A stretch of DNA of 64,000 nucleotides from Prevotella sp. Lineage in GTDB: Bacteria; Bacteroidota; Bacteroidia; Bacteroidales; Bacteroidaceae. The position numbers and the translations under genes were made by a program. The stretch spans positions 119,043-183,042 of the forward strand of contig JAEEXI010000006.1 in the NCBI GenBank assembly GCA_016291495.1. Reading direction: 5' to 3'. Positions within the stretch are counted from its first letter, which is position 1; every line of letters begins with the position of its first letter. Shown one piece after another: positions 1 to 8,332 of this stretch. The notes under the pieces were generated by a model. The model was given only the letters and a program-made list of their open reading frames with translations, did not search any database and was not told where the DNA came from.

Positions 1-635
1 CCATCCTGCGGACGGGTATAGAAAGCATACTTCCCGTCAACGAACTCCGGATGCAGCACCACGTTACGCTGCTGTGATTTCGTCTTCAGGTCAGGCAGAC
101 GCTCCCATGTCTTCAGGTCTTTCGTACGGGCAATACCAGCCGTTGCCGTCGCTGCACTGAGATTCCCCGGCTGGGAGTCATCATGACGCTCGGCACAGAA
201 CACCCCGTAAATCCAGCCATCCTCATGGGCCGTAATACGCATGTCATAGATATTCGTTGCAGGAATCACGTCATCGGGCATGGTAATCGGTTCCTCCCAG
301 AAGCGGAAGTTGTCGACACCGTTAGGGCTCTCTGCAACCGCAAAGAAAGACTTACGGTCGGCCCCCTCCACACGGACAACCAGAATATACTTGCCATCCC
401 ATTTGATAGCTCCGGAATTCAGGGTGGCATTCATCATGATGCGCTGCATCAGGTAGGGATTATCCTGTTCATTGAAGTCGTAACGCCACTCCAAAGGAGT
501 ATGCTCGGCTGTCAGGATAGGATTCTTCCACTTGTCATAAATACCATTCCCCCACTCAACAGGCTCGTTCTTACGTGTCAACAATTCCTCATGATGAGCA
601 CGTAACGCCTTTACTCTCTCTTGAAAATCACTCAT
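1..635 (-). CDS. GH130 mannosylglucose phosphorylase, 3' end outside window
   Basis: Partial gene absent from the ORF track because its 3' end lies beyond base 1. I translated it by hand from the ATG at 635 and read 211 residues without a stop. It matches the family of Bacteroides 4-O-beta-D-mannosyl-D-glucose phosphorylase: motifs NATLNSGAIKWDG, RVEGADRKSFFAVAES, TNIYDMRITAHEDGW and SQQRNVVLHPEF. The Asp of YDMR is residue 131, the same number as the catalytic Asp described for the B. fragilis enzyme. Members phosphorolyse Man-beta-1,4-Glc to mannose-1-phosphate and glucose in the cytoplasm, after epimerisation of mannobiose. No signal peptide, which fits. It starts 20 bp after the GH26 stop, so it is probably co-transcribed with CE7 and GH26. 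A mannobiose 2-epimerase and a transporter would be expected further downstream (inference). Confidence 0.93.
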   Translation of the reverse strand, partial: MSDFQERVKALRAHHEELLTRKNEPVEWGNGIYDKWKNPILTAEHTPLEWRYDFNEQDNPYLMQRIMMNATLNSGAIKWDGKYILVVRVEGADRKSFFAVAESPNGVDNFRFWEEPITMPDDVIPATNIYDMRITAHEDGWIYGVFCAERHDDSQPGNLSAATATAGIARTKDLKTWERLPDLKTKSQQRNVVLHPEFVDGKYAFYTRPQD

Positions 636-655
636 TGTCTTATATCTATTTTATT

Positions 656-1777
656 CTATTTTCCCTCAATATCTTTCAAGAACAATACGTTCTCCGCCTC
701 AGACAGCTTCTTATAATCATTGCCACAGGGAGCACCCGGTACGGGACCGAAATACTCCTTCTCATAGTTGCGCCACAGCAGGAAATAGCAGATGGGATAC
801 TTGTCCATCTGAGGTTTCAGCACACGGGTAAACCAGGTAGAGTCTGGAATATTCTTGAATCCGCACTCCGTCATAGCCAACAGTTTCCCATTCTCCTTGG
901 CAAACTGGGTAAGGAAGGTCAGGTCGGCATTCAACTGCTTGACAAAGTCTTCCTCTGTGCCCCACTGATAGGCGTCTTCACCGATGAGTGTCACACGGTC
1001 GTTGCCGGGATAACGCTGCATGAAACGCTCCGTAGTCCAGCCACCGTCAAGGTTAGGCGAATAACTCCAAAGCAGGTTCGTAAAACCACGCTCGTTCATA
1101 TAGTCCTGCAACAGATTCCATAAGCCCTTGAACTCCTCATCCGAGCAGAGCTTCTGCCCCCACCAGAACCAAGAACCGTTGTTCTCATGCCAAGGACGGA
1201 AAATGATGGGAACAGGCTGTCCGTCCTCAGTCTTCAGTGTCTCCACAAAGTCAGCAACACGCTTCATCCATGTCTGGAACAGCTCAGCATTCTTACCCCC
1301 AGGCAGCACGCTGCGTACGACAGTAGAATCCGTGACATCCCATGATGAGCCCTCAGGAAACTGCTGTCCGTCAAGTCCGCCACGAGGTTTTGTACTCACA
1401 GGGTTACGCGGATGCCAACTCAAGGTCACGATACCGCCTCGCTGATGGTGGGCAATCAGTTCATCGTGAATCTTCGTAAAGGGAACACTATCCAGATTCT
1501 TGGAATCCCCCATCTCAATACCGCCTAGCTCGAAGCCCATCACGGCCGGATAGTCACCTACCGTCAACAGCACATCACTCTTGCCAGCCTCGTAAGCCCA
1601 GCCAATGCCATAGAACGGGTCGTCCTGATGACCTGCCATATAACCTTTCTGACACAAACCGGCAAGGCGCTCTTCCAACTGTTGTGCAACGGTCTTGTCC
1701 GCCTTTGCCTGTTTGGCAGCCGTACAAGCCGTCATCGCCAGTAGGGCTACACCTATTATTATATATATCTTACGCAT
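656..1777 (-). CDS. GH26 beta-mannanase, lipoprotein
   Basis: Endo-beta-1,4-mannanase of glycoside hydrolase family 26. The ORF track starts 16 codons early; I choose the ATG at 1777 because it gives a clean lipoprotein signal (MRKIYIIIG..LLAMTAC, Cys18), and the upstream extension runs into the CE7 stop region. The mature protein has the GH26 acid/base motif RPWHENNGSWFWWG (Glu198) and the nucleophile motif MTECGF (Glu304). At 373 residues it is a single-domain enzyme without a visible binding module. The lipid anchor suggests the outer membrane or periplasm, where it would cut mannan into mannobiose or short oligosaccharides. It lies 8 bp downstream of the CE7 gene and 20 bp upstream of GH130, so the three form one operon. 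Confidence 0.92.
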   Translation of the reverse strand: MRKIYIIIGVALLAMTACTAAKQAKADKTVAQQLEERLAGLCQKGYMAGHQDDPFYGIGWAYEAGKSDVLLTVGDYPAVMGFELGGIEMGDSKNLDSVPFTKIHDELIAHHQRGGIVTLSWHPRNPVSTKPRGGLDGQQFPEGSSWDVTDSTVVRSVLPGGKNAELFQTWMKRVADFVETLKTEDGQPVPIIFRPWHENNGSWFWWGQKLCSDEEFKGLWNLLQDYMNERGFTNLLWSYSPNLDGGWTTERFMQRYPGNDRVTLIGEDAYQWGTEEDFVKQLNADLTFLTQFAKENGKLLAMTECGFKNIPDSTWFTRVLKPQMDKYPICYFLLWRNYEKEYFGPVPGAPCGNDYKKLSEAENVLFLKDIEGK

Positions 1778-1785
1778 AGTTCCTA

Positions 1786-3081
1786 TTATCTTAAATGCAT
1801 TTGCTTCAGCATCCACTCTTCCCATTCATCCCACTGCTCCTGGAACCAGAAATGCCAGGTAGCCTGATAAGGCCTGATAGCCTTAGGACCTTTTACGGTA
1901 TTATAGGTTGCCCACGCCGTGGTGGGAGGTACCACATCGTCGTTATAGCCGAAGGAGAACCAGCCCTGCTGCTGGTCCGTAATCAGACGGGCAAAGTTCA
2001 CACCATCATAATAGCGCGACACCTCTATCTGCTTCTCCTGGCCCTTTCCCTTGTTCCAATAGAAATAATGAGGCCATCCACAGGCAACGCCCTGCAGCGA
2101 GGCGGTATGGTCGCAGAGGGCAGCATGGACAGGCGCATAATAAGTAATACGTTTGTCAAGTGCCGCAGTAGCAAGCGTCAGGAAGCCTCCCTGACTCGAA
2201 CCCGACACACCCATCTCCTTATTGTTCCACGGAGTATATTCTGCGATATAGTCAAGGGCACGGATACATCCCAGCACCACACGCTTGTAATAGTTCTTGT
2301 CGCGATCATCGGTATAGAACTCCCAATACCAGTTCAGGGCACCATGGAAGATATCGTCGTAGATCTTCTGGTCCATAGTGACAGGTATGCCATGAATACC
2401 GATTTCCAAGGTAATGGCTCCCTGCGAGGCTGTATAGATATCGCCACCATAAGGACGCACGCCAGCCCCAGGCACTCTCAGGAGGGCAGGATATTTCCCT
2501 TCCTTCACAGGAACGCAGAGGATACCATACGTACGATAGTCCCATTGCATATTATTAAACGACACCTCATAGACGTTCACGTCTTTGGTACACCGTTCGG
2601 GCAGCAAGCGCTTCGTGGGATTCAGATCAACCTTGCGAGCCTCAGCAATGGCCTGAGACCAGAACTCCTCAAAGTCCTTGGGCATAACCGTCGACGGCAG
2701 TATCTGCTCAGGAGAGAAAGCGGCACCACAGGCACCCTTATACTCCTTGCCATCCACATAAGCCTTCACATCGACACGGTAGAAACCGGGCTTCGCCATC
2801 TTTCCTTTCAGCGTCAACGTACCATCCTTCAACACGACTCCCTTTTTCTTGACATCCTGATACATCTCCGGACCTGCCTCATAATCGACAGTAACATTAT
2901 CAACCAAGGTGGCTGAACGGGTCACACTGATCTTAAAGGTAGCCGTTTCCCCTACCTGATACTTCCAGTCCTGATGGTCAGGCACTACATTCACCTGTAT
3001 CTCGCTGCCACGAATCTGGGCATACAAGGGCAAGGAACAGAACAGTACCAATAGCTGGAAAATGATTCCTATACGCTTCAT
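1786..3081 (-). CDS. CE7-type acetyl xylan esterase (AXE1 fold), secreted
   Basis: 431 residues with an N-terminal Sec signal (MKRIGIIFQLLVLF..LYAQ), an approximately 100-residue beta-rich N-terminal region, then an alpha/beta hydrolase of the acetyl xylan esterase/cephalosporin deacetylase family. Catalytic triad candidates in family order: Ser in GVSGSSQGGF (about residue 296), Asp in YNDDVVPPTTAW (about 380) and His in QATWHFW (about 411). It probably removes acetyl groups from hemicellulose. The mannan-specific neighbours suggest acetylated glucomannan or galactoglucomannan as substrate (inference). First gene of the CE7-GH26-GH130 operon; a -7 box lies at 3119-3126, 38 bp upstream of the ATG. 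Confidence 0.88.
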   Translation of the reverse strand: MKRIGIIFQLLVLFCSLPLYAQIRGSEIQVNVVPDHQDWKYQVGETATFKISVTRSATLVDNVTVDYEAGPEMYQDVKKKGVVLKDGTLTLKGKMAKPGFYRVDVKAYVDGKEYKGACGAAFSPEQILPSTVMPKDFEEFWSQAIAEARKVDLNPTKRLLPERCTKDVNVYEVSFNNMQWDYRTYGILCVPVKEGKYPALLRVPGAGVRPYGGDIYTASQGAITLEIGIHGIPVTMDQKIYDDIFHGALNWYWEFYTDDRDKNYYKRVVLGCIRALDYIAEYTPWNNKEMGVSGSSQGGFLTLATAALDKRITYYAPVHAALCDHTASLQGVACGWPHYFYWNKGKGQEKQIEVSRYYDGVNFARLITDQQQGWFSFGYNDDVVPPTTAWATYNTVKGPKAIRPYQATWHFWFQEQWDEWEEWMLKQMHLR

Positions 3082-3118
3082 TATCTGATTGTTTTAAGGT
3101 CGGTAATAATTACGCTTG

Positions 3119-3126
3119 CAAAGTTA
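3119..3126 (-). promoter_or_regulatory. -7 box of the CE7-GH26-GH130 operon
   Basis: Minus-strand TAACTTTG matches the Bacteroidetes primary-sigma -7 consensus TAnnTTTG, 38 bp upstream of the CE7 start codon. I could not identify a convincing -33 element. Confidence 0.65.
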
Positions 3127-3189
3127 ACACTATTTTTGGGAAAAATATAATACTTTATTGACTTTCTCACATACTTTTTAGGATAATTG

Positions 3190-4482
3190 CTATTTTACCC
3201 TGCTCATTCGGTCCACTTGAGAGCGAATAACAGCCAAGGTGGTGGTGTCGCCGGCAAAAACAGAGTTCAATCCCTGTGCCTCTTGTGCAGGGTCGTTGGT
3301 ATAAGGGTCGCCCACCTGCCACTGCTCATGCTTAGGCTCCGCGAAACCGCCCCATCCCCAGAAGTTACAGCCGGCAAACTTGCCGCCACGCTCCGCATTA
3401 TCGGCAACCAGGGAGAACACATACTTGTAGTAGCCGTCGCGCCCCTTAGTAGGCGTATGCAGTGCAAACTGGAATCCATCACGCGGATAGCCGAATTCCT
3501 CCATCACAAGCGGCTTGTTCAGACTGTCACACACGGCAAGGTGCTGGTCTATATACTCTTTGGTATTCTGGCATGCACGGTCCAGATGCTCAATCAGCGA
3601 GTCCGGCTTTGCCCATCCCCAGTTATAGGGCCAGAGATGCACGTTGCAATAGTCGATATTCTTGTCGGCACAGATACGCGTCCAACTGCCCAGGTCGTTC
3701 TCACAGCCCCATGAACCCTCGCTGCCTACGGAAATCAAATGATTCTGATCCAGGGAACGGATCAGCGCCGATGCCTCGGCAAGCCACTTCTCAAAGGCAG
3801 GCAATGCCTCTTTGGAGAAAGCACGCGGCTCATTGCCTATCTGCCACGACATAATGGCAGGATCCTCCGTATACTTCTTTCCGGTATAGCGATTGATACG
3901 TCCGATGATGAAGCGCACATAGTCATAGAACAACTGATGCGCCTTCTCGTTGGTGGCATATTTGCTCATGGCCTCCATGAAAGCAGGATAGCCTGCATCG
4001 TCAGGACGCGGCTGCTTACCGGCTCCTGCCTGTTCGAGATAGAAGCCATAGCCCCCACTCCACTCCCAGGAGTTGTTCAGGTAGAGCACAGCCACCATCT
4101 CACGCTTACCCATCTCCATCAGCAGGTAGTCCAAGCCTGCCAGTATCGTATCATTATACACACCGGGGGCTATCTGAAGCGTAGGCTCCACCTTCGTCTT
4201 CACGCCTCGTTCACCGTCAGATCCTACCAGGATACGCAGATTGTCGATACCCATCCGTTTCATCTCGTCCAGTTCACGCCCCAGACGGGCACGGTCGCCG
4301 CCCTGTCCTTCAGAACCAAGGATAGCACCATACCAGAAGTTAGTACCCACATAATAATACGGTTTACCTGCACGGACGAAGTGTCCGTCCTCGACGCGGA
4401 CAAAGTCCGTCGTCACCTCCTGCCGTTTCTGACAGGCTGCCACCATGGCTGCCACCATAGTCAGTAGTAATAGTCTCTTCAT
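3190..4482 (-). CDS. GH5 (subfamily 7-like) endo-beta-mannanase, lipoprotein
   Basis: 430 residues. Lipoprotein signal MKRLLLLTMVAAMVAAC with Cys17. The GH5 TIM barrel shows the substrate-binding start (FVRAGKPYYYVGTNFWYG), the acid/base motif IGNEPRAF (Glu218) and the nucleophile motif EEFGYPRDG (Glu329), all typical of the GH5_7 mannanases. It would act at the cell surface or in the periplasm on beta-mannan together with the GH26 enzyme; having both families in one locus usually means division between endo-attack and shortening of oligosaccharides (inference). It has its own -7 box at 4532-4539, and the CE7 operon promoter lies in the 108-bp gap after its stop, so the two units can be controlled separately. 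No SusC/SusD pair is in view. Confidence 0.9.
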   Translation of the reverse strand: MKRLLLLTMVAAMVAACQKRQEVTTDFVRVEDGHFVRAGKPYYYVGTNFWYGAILGSEGQGGDRARLGRELDEMKRMGIDNLRILVGSDGERGVKTKVEPTLQIAPGVYNDTILAGLDYLLMEMGKREMVAVLYLNNSWEWSGGYGFYLEQAGAGKQPRPDDAGYPAFMEAMSKYATNEKAHQLFYDYVRFIIGRINRYTGKKYTEDPAIMSWQIGNEPRAFSKEALPAFEKWLAEASALIRSLDQNHLISVGSEGSWGCENDLGSWTRICADKNIDYCNVHLWPYNWGWAKPDSLIEHLDRACQNTKEYIDQHLAVCDSLNKPLVMEEFGYPRDGFQFALHTPTKGRDGYYKYVFSLVADNAERGGKFAGCNFWGWGGFAEPKHEQWQVGDPYTNDPAQEAQGLNSVFAGDTTTLAVIRSQVDRMSRVK

Positions 4483-4531
4483 GTTAGTATTGGTTTTGTC
4501 GCTTTATTTATCGGTCACTTACAACATCTTG

Positions 4532-4539
4532 CAAAGATA
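4532..4539 (-). promoter_or_regulatory. -7 box of the GH5 mannanase gene
   Basis: Minus-strand TATCTTTG, an exact Bacteroidetes TAnnTTTG match, 50 bp upstream of the GH5 ATG. Confidence 0.65.
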
Positions 4540-4698
4540 AGGCAAATATCCGACACCGCCAAATCTTTCATCAAAAAAAAATCCAACAAAAACCTTGCTT
4601 TTCCCAAATAAAATGCGTAACTTTGCCTTCAGAATCCTCATGGCGCAGATACATCTTCCATTGACAAGATGATCGAAGCCAAAACAGCAAGACCAACG

Positions 4699-4907
4699 CT
4701 ATACCAACTCTATACCAACTCTATACCAACTCTATACCAAGTCTATGGTAACTCCTAGGTAACTCCCACTCAACTCTAGGGTAACTCTAAGGCAACTCTA
4801 TACTTGCTCTATACTTACTCTATACTTACTCTATACTTACTCTATTCCCAAGGGATAGAGCAGGCATAGAGAGTACTTAGAGAATACGTAGAGAATACTT
4901 AGAGCAA
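4699..4907. repeat. 19-unit degenerate 11-bp tandem array
   Basis: This accounts for most of the gene-free stretch 4483-4909. The sequence tiles without slippage into 11-bp units, beginning with three exact CTATACCAACT copies, then degenerate units (CTATGGTAACT, CTAGGGTAACT), then three exact CTATACTTACT copies. From about 4853 the units switch to the reverse complement (ACTTAGAGAAT, ACGTAGAGAAT), so the array is also a large imperfect inverted repeat. It ends 2 bp before the stop codon of the BadF-type kinase and lies about 160 bp upstream of the GH5 promoter. There are no unique spacers, so it is not CRISPR. Function unknown; a second array of the same period is at 19365. Confidence 0.9.
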
Positions 4908-4909
4908 GT

Positions 4910-5806
4910 CTACTGATGATACTTGATTAACCCCTCCATCGGAGTCTGCAGGATGTTTCCAAGGTGGAAGCCTTCTGCCTCAGCCGCCTCTTTCAGCTCT
5001 TCCTGGAAATACCAAGCAATGCTGCCAACCGCATGGATAGGCAGGTCAGGACGCTGATAATGCGTCACATTGCGACGGAAGAACGTGCGGAAATTCTCGA
5101 TGACCAATTGGCGTAACGGTTCAAAGCCGAGGTGCTGACTGATGAAAGAGGACGTGGAGGCCAGGAAGCGGTTGGCGAGAGGCTCCCTATACACCTTATT
5201 GATGATGGCGGCCATTGTCAACCCCGTCTCCTTCAGATAAGCATCACGGAGGTAGGCATACTGAGGATCCTTAAAGATAGCGTTCATGAAGAACTTTCCC
5301 AACACTGCCCCACTCCCCTCATCACCGAGGATGTAGCCGAGAGGAGGCGTGTTTTGTGTGATTTTTTCACCATCGAACAAGCAGGAGTTCGCTCCTGTTC
5401 CTAAGATGCACGCAATACCCTCATCATGTCCGCAAAGGGCACGGGCGGCAGCCATCAAGTCGCTGTAAACCTCTACTGTCTGTGGGGAGAACACCTCAAA
5501 CAGCATCTGTTTCATCATGGGGACATGCGTGGAAGTACAGCCACTTCCATAGAAAAACACCTGGATATTCGAGAGCAGTGGACTTTCAAGAATTTTCGAA
5601 TTGACAAGTTGGGCACGTGAGAACGTAGAGAGTTGCGGCATCAGTTCTTGTGCCAGTATCTGACGTATCTCTGCCGGAGACTGGTGGATGGGGGTGATTC
5701 CCTGTGTCTTGAAGGTTGCCATAAACACGTTTTCGGCACGTAGCCCTGAATCATGGAGCAGCGTCCAATCTGTCTTCGTACTCCCGCTATCTGCTATTAA
5801 TTTCAT
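4910..5806 (-). CDS. BadF/BadG/BcrA/BcrD-family ATPase, N-acetylglucosamine kinase-like
   Basis: 298 residues, the normal length for the cytoplasmic ASKHA-fold sugar kinases common in Bacteroidetes. PHOSPHATE-1 loop near the N terminus (ADSGSTKTDWTL), PHOSPHATE-2 loop ILGTGANSCLFDG at about residue 140, and GYILGDEGSGAVLG after it, the signature seen in GlcNAc/glucosamine kinase-like members. It probably phosphorylates an amino sugar from peptidoglycan or glycan turnover; the exact substrate cannot be read from sequence. Transcribed alone, divergently from the MscS gene, with a -7 box at 5830-5837. Its stop codon abuts the 11-bp repeat array. Confidence 0.78.
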   Translation of the reverse strand: MKLIADSGSTKTDWTLLHDSGLRAENVFMATFKTQGITPIHQSPAEIRQILAQELMPQLSTFSRAQLVNSKILESPLLSNIQVFFYGSGCTSTHVPMMKQMLFEVFSPQTVEVYSDLMAAARALCGHDEGIACILGTGANSCLFDGEKITQNTPPLGYILGDEGSGAVLGKFFMNAIFKDPQYAYLRDAYLKETGLTMAAIINKVYREPLANRFLASTSSFISQHLGFEPLRQLVIENFRTFFRRNVTHYQRPDLPIHAVGSIAWYFQEELKEAAEAEGFHLGNILQTPMEGLIKYHQ

Positions 5807-5829
5807 GAGTATTTGTTTTAATTTTCCTG

Positions 5830-5837
5830 CAAAGATA
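5830..5837 (-). promoter_or_regulatory. -7 box of the BadF-type kinase gene
   Basis: Minus-strand TATCTTTG (plus-strand caaagata), 24 bp upstream of the kinase ATG. Confidence 0.65.
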
Positions 5838-5842
5838 CAAAA

Positions 5843-5870
5843 TAATTGATAATTGTAGGTTGAGAATAGA
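5843..5870. repeat. Heptamer tract between divergent promoters
   Basis: Four 7-bp units, starting TAATTGA TAATTGT and decaying to AGGTTGA and GAATAGA. Same family as the tracts at 21194, 41611 and 50800. It fills the space between the -7 boxes of the BadF-type kinase and the MscS gene. Confidence 0.6.
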
Positions 5871-5880
5871 AAATTATTTT

Positions 5881-5888
5881 TAATTTTG
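5881..5888 (+). promoter_or_regulatory. -7 box of the MscS gene
   Basis: TAATTTTG, a match to TAnnTTTG, 25 bp upstream of the ATG at 5914. Confidence 0.6.
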
Positions 5889-5913
5889 CAGACTAAATCA
5901 GGTAAGAACGAAT

Positions 5914-8235
5914 ATGAAGAAACTTCTCCTCATCATAGGACTATTGGTCGGAACACTCCATGCACACGCCGTGCTGAAAGAGAAAGACCTGCCACAGACA
6001 CTGCAGATCCTCCGCTCGGAGCTGACGACCTACTATCGTGAACTGGCACAGATGCTGGAAATGAACAAGAAGCAGAGTGAGACGGTGAGGAACCAGCTGA
6101 TTTCTACCATGAAGCTGTCTAACCAGAACTCACTGATGCTCTATTCCCAGAAACAGGAGTACGTCTTCGACCTGACCTATGCCTGTCATGAGGCGACAGA
6201 GCAATACCATGCTTTCCAGCGGCAAAAGACCCCTTTCAAGACTTTCCTGAACAAGGCGGATGCCGATATTGCCCGCTACGATTCCCTGATCAGCTCACTG
6301 AAGGAGATGCCTGTCCAGACTTTGAACGACCAGGCAAAGATCGACCGCAGCGTCTGTCTGACACTTGCCACCAGTATCCGCAATTCGTTGGAAGAGAACC
6401 GTTCGACCATGCAGGACTACATCCGCTATTACAACATGACGGAGCAACGACTCTCCTACCTGAACGACTATGCCCAGAAACGGTATAACGACATTCAAAC
6501 CAGCATCTTCAAGAACGGGGACGACAGTTATTTCAACATCCTGAAGAACTGGAAGCGGCAATGGCAGCTAACCAGTAGGACCGTCAGCAAGAAATACAAG
6601 CCAAGTGAGAACTCCCAATGGGACAGCCGATGGATTTTCGGACTTCTCATTACCATTATTATCTATGCCGTCATTGCATCCATCCTGAACTTCACAGTCA
6701 TCCGCTATATCGTACCCAAACGGTTCCGTACGGAGGAGTTCATGAAGAAGCGCACCTGTATCACACTGGCTACGACCACCGTTACCTTTGCCATCATTCT
6801 TGGTATTGCACTTGCGGTAGCCAACCAGAATTTCATTATCATGGCATGTAATCTGCTGGTGAATTTCGCCTGGCTGATGGGTGTCATCCTGATATCGCTG
6901 CTGCTGCGCGTGAAGGGCGACCAGATCAAGAGCGCCTTCCGGATATACACGCCACTGTTGGCCGTCAGTTTCCTGGTCATCGTCTTCCGTATCATCCTGA
7001 TACCGAACGAGCTGGTCAACCTGATATTCCCACCGGTGCTACTGATTTGTGCCCTCTGGCAATGGCGAGCCATCGGGCGCCATAACAGGAATATTCCGCG
7101 CTCGGACATGTTCTACAGCTATATCTCACTGTTCGTATTCATTGCGGCTGTCATCTGCTCATGGGCAGGATATACGCTGATGGCGGTACAGATGCTGATC
7201 TGGTGGACCATGCAACTCACCTGTATTCTCACAATTACCTGTGCCCTGCAGTACCTCAAACTATATGGCATCAGGCATCGGCTGGCAGAAAAGCCCATCA
7301 CACAGACTTGGGCATACCATCTGCTTTACCAGGTATTACTACCCGTTGCCGGTGTCGCATCCGTGATGCTCAGCATATACTGGGCTGCCGATGTCTTTAA
7401 TTTGAGCGACATCTGCTGGAAGATATTCAATACCGACTATGTGGACTTGAAGAACTTAAGGCTGAGCATCTTCACCCTGGCCATTGTCGTCAGCCTATGG
7501 TTCCTTTTCTCCTATGCCAGCAGGACCATCCTGAAATTCCTGAGTATGCACTACCAGATAAGCGACCCCAGCACGGCGGCCAGCAAGGAAGTGATGGGCA
7601 GGAATGTCATTCAGGTCATCATCTGGGGAGCGTGGTTCCTGATTACCATGAGCATTCTCGGCATTTCCCTGGCGTGGTTGATGGTGGTAACGGGCGGTCT
7701 GTCAACCGGTATCGGTTTTGCCTCCAAGGACATCATTGAGAACATCTACTATGGCATCACCCTGATGGCCGGACGCATCAAGGTGGGTGACTGGATTCAG
7801 GTGGACGGCACGATGGGTAAGGTAACGAAGATCAGTTATACCTCAACGGTTGTCGAGTCGCTGTACGGAGAAGTCATCACGTTCCAGAACTCACAACTGT
7901 TCACCAAGAACTATAAAAACCTCACTCGCAACCATGGTTATGTACTTGCCGTCATCAACTATGGTGTTGCCTATGGCAGTAACCTGCAACAGGTGATCGA
8001 ACTGGTGGACGGAGCCGTCAACCAGATGAAGCACAAGTGGATTGACAAGTCGAAGAAGGCAAAATCAGTGGTAGGAGAGTTGGCAGACTCCGGCATCAAC
8101 CTGAAAATGTTCGTTTGGGCCGATGCACCGAAGCGGTCCTATGTCATCAGTGATGTATTGAACACCATTTATGACACCCTTCGTCAAAATAACATCGAGA
8201 TTCCATTCCCACAGCAGGATATTCATATCAAATAG
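5914..8235 (+). CDS. Large MscS-family mechanosensitive channel
   Basis: 773 residues, far longer than E. coli MscS (about 290) and closer to the MscK/YbdG-type layout. A signal peptide (MKKLLLIIGLLVGTLHAHA) is followed by about 215 residues of charged helical periplasmic sequence, then many hydrophobic segments from about residue 240 to 590, and a C-terminal MscS domain. The pore helix and beta domain read STGIGFASKDIIENIYYGITLMAGRIKVGDWIQVDG, typical of the family (shown here only as a location guide at about residues 600-640), followed by the alpha/beta domain. It would sit in the inner membrane and release solutes under hypo-osmotic stress. Single-gene unit with its own -7 box. Confidence 0.88.
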   Translation: MKKLLLIIGLLVGTLHAHAVLKEKDLPQTLQILRSELTTYYRELAQMLEMNKKQSETVRNQLISTMKLSNQNSLMLYSQKQEYVFDLTYACHEATEQYHAFQRQKTPFKTFLNKADADIARYDSLISSLKEMPVQTLNDQAKIDRSVCLTLATSIRNSLEENRSTMQDYIRYYNMTEQRLSYLNDYAQKRYNDIQTSIFKNGDDSYFNILKNWKRQWQLTSRTVSKKYKPSENSQWDSRWIFGLLITIIIYAVIASILNFTVIRYIVPKRFRTEEFMKKRTCITLATTTVTFAIILGIALAVANQNFIIMACNLLVNFAWLMGVILISLLLRVKGDQIKSAFRIYTPLLAVSFLVIVFRIILIPNELVNLIFPPVLLICALWQWRAIGRHNRNIPRSDMFYSYISLFVFIAAVICSWAGYTLMAVQMLIWWTMQLTCILTITCALQYLKLYGIRHRLAEKPITQTWAYHLLYQVLLPVAGVASVMLSIYWAADVFNLSDICWKIFNTDYVDLKNLRLSIFTLAIVVSLWFLFSYASRTILKFLSMHYQISDPSTAASKEVMGRNVIQVIIWGAWFLITMSILGISLAWLMVVTGGLSTGIGFASKDIIENIYYGITLMAGRIKVGDWIQVDGTMGKVTKISYTSTVVESLYGEVITFQNSQLFTKNYKNLTRNHGYVLAVINYGVAYGSNLQQVIELVDGAVNQMKHKWIDKSKKAKSVVGELADSGINLKMFVWADAPKRSYVISDVLNTIYDTLRQNNIEIPFPQQDIHIK

Positions 8236-8298
8236 GCGACTTTTACATTATTTATTACAAAATTGCACACTTTTCTTGCAGGTATAGAAGTTTTTTCC

Positions 8299-8306
8299 TA
8301 TCTTTG
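8299..8306 (+). promoter_or_regulatory. -7 box of the kdsA operon
   Basis: TATCTTTG, 26 bp upstream of the kdsA ATG. It is the only clear promoter before the five-gene run 8333-16197. Confidence 0.7.
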
Positions 8307-8332
8307 CAAGGAAATAGTGACTGCTCACAAAT

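Noticed and set aside
1795-2916. 373-residue plus-strand ORF opposite the CE7 gene
   Set aside because: The minus strand encodes a full CE7 esterase with catalytic triad; the plus-strand ORF has no recognisable motif.
4699-4907. CRISPR array
   Set aside because: Units are 11 bp with no variable spacers of 25 bp or more, and no cas genes occur in the window.
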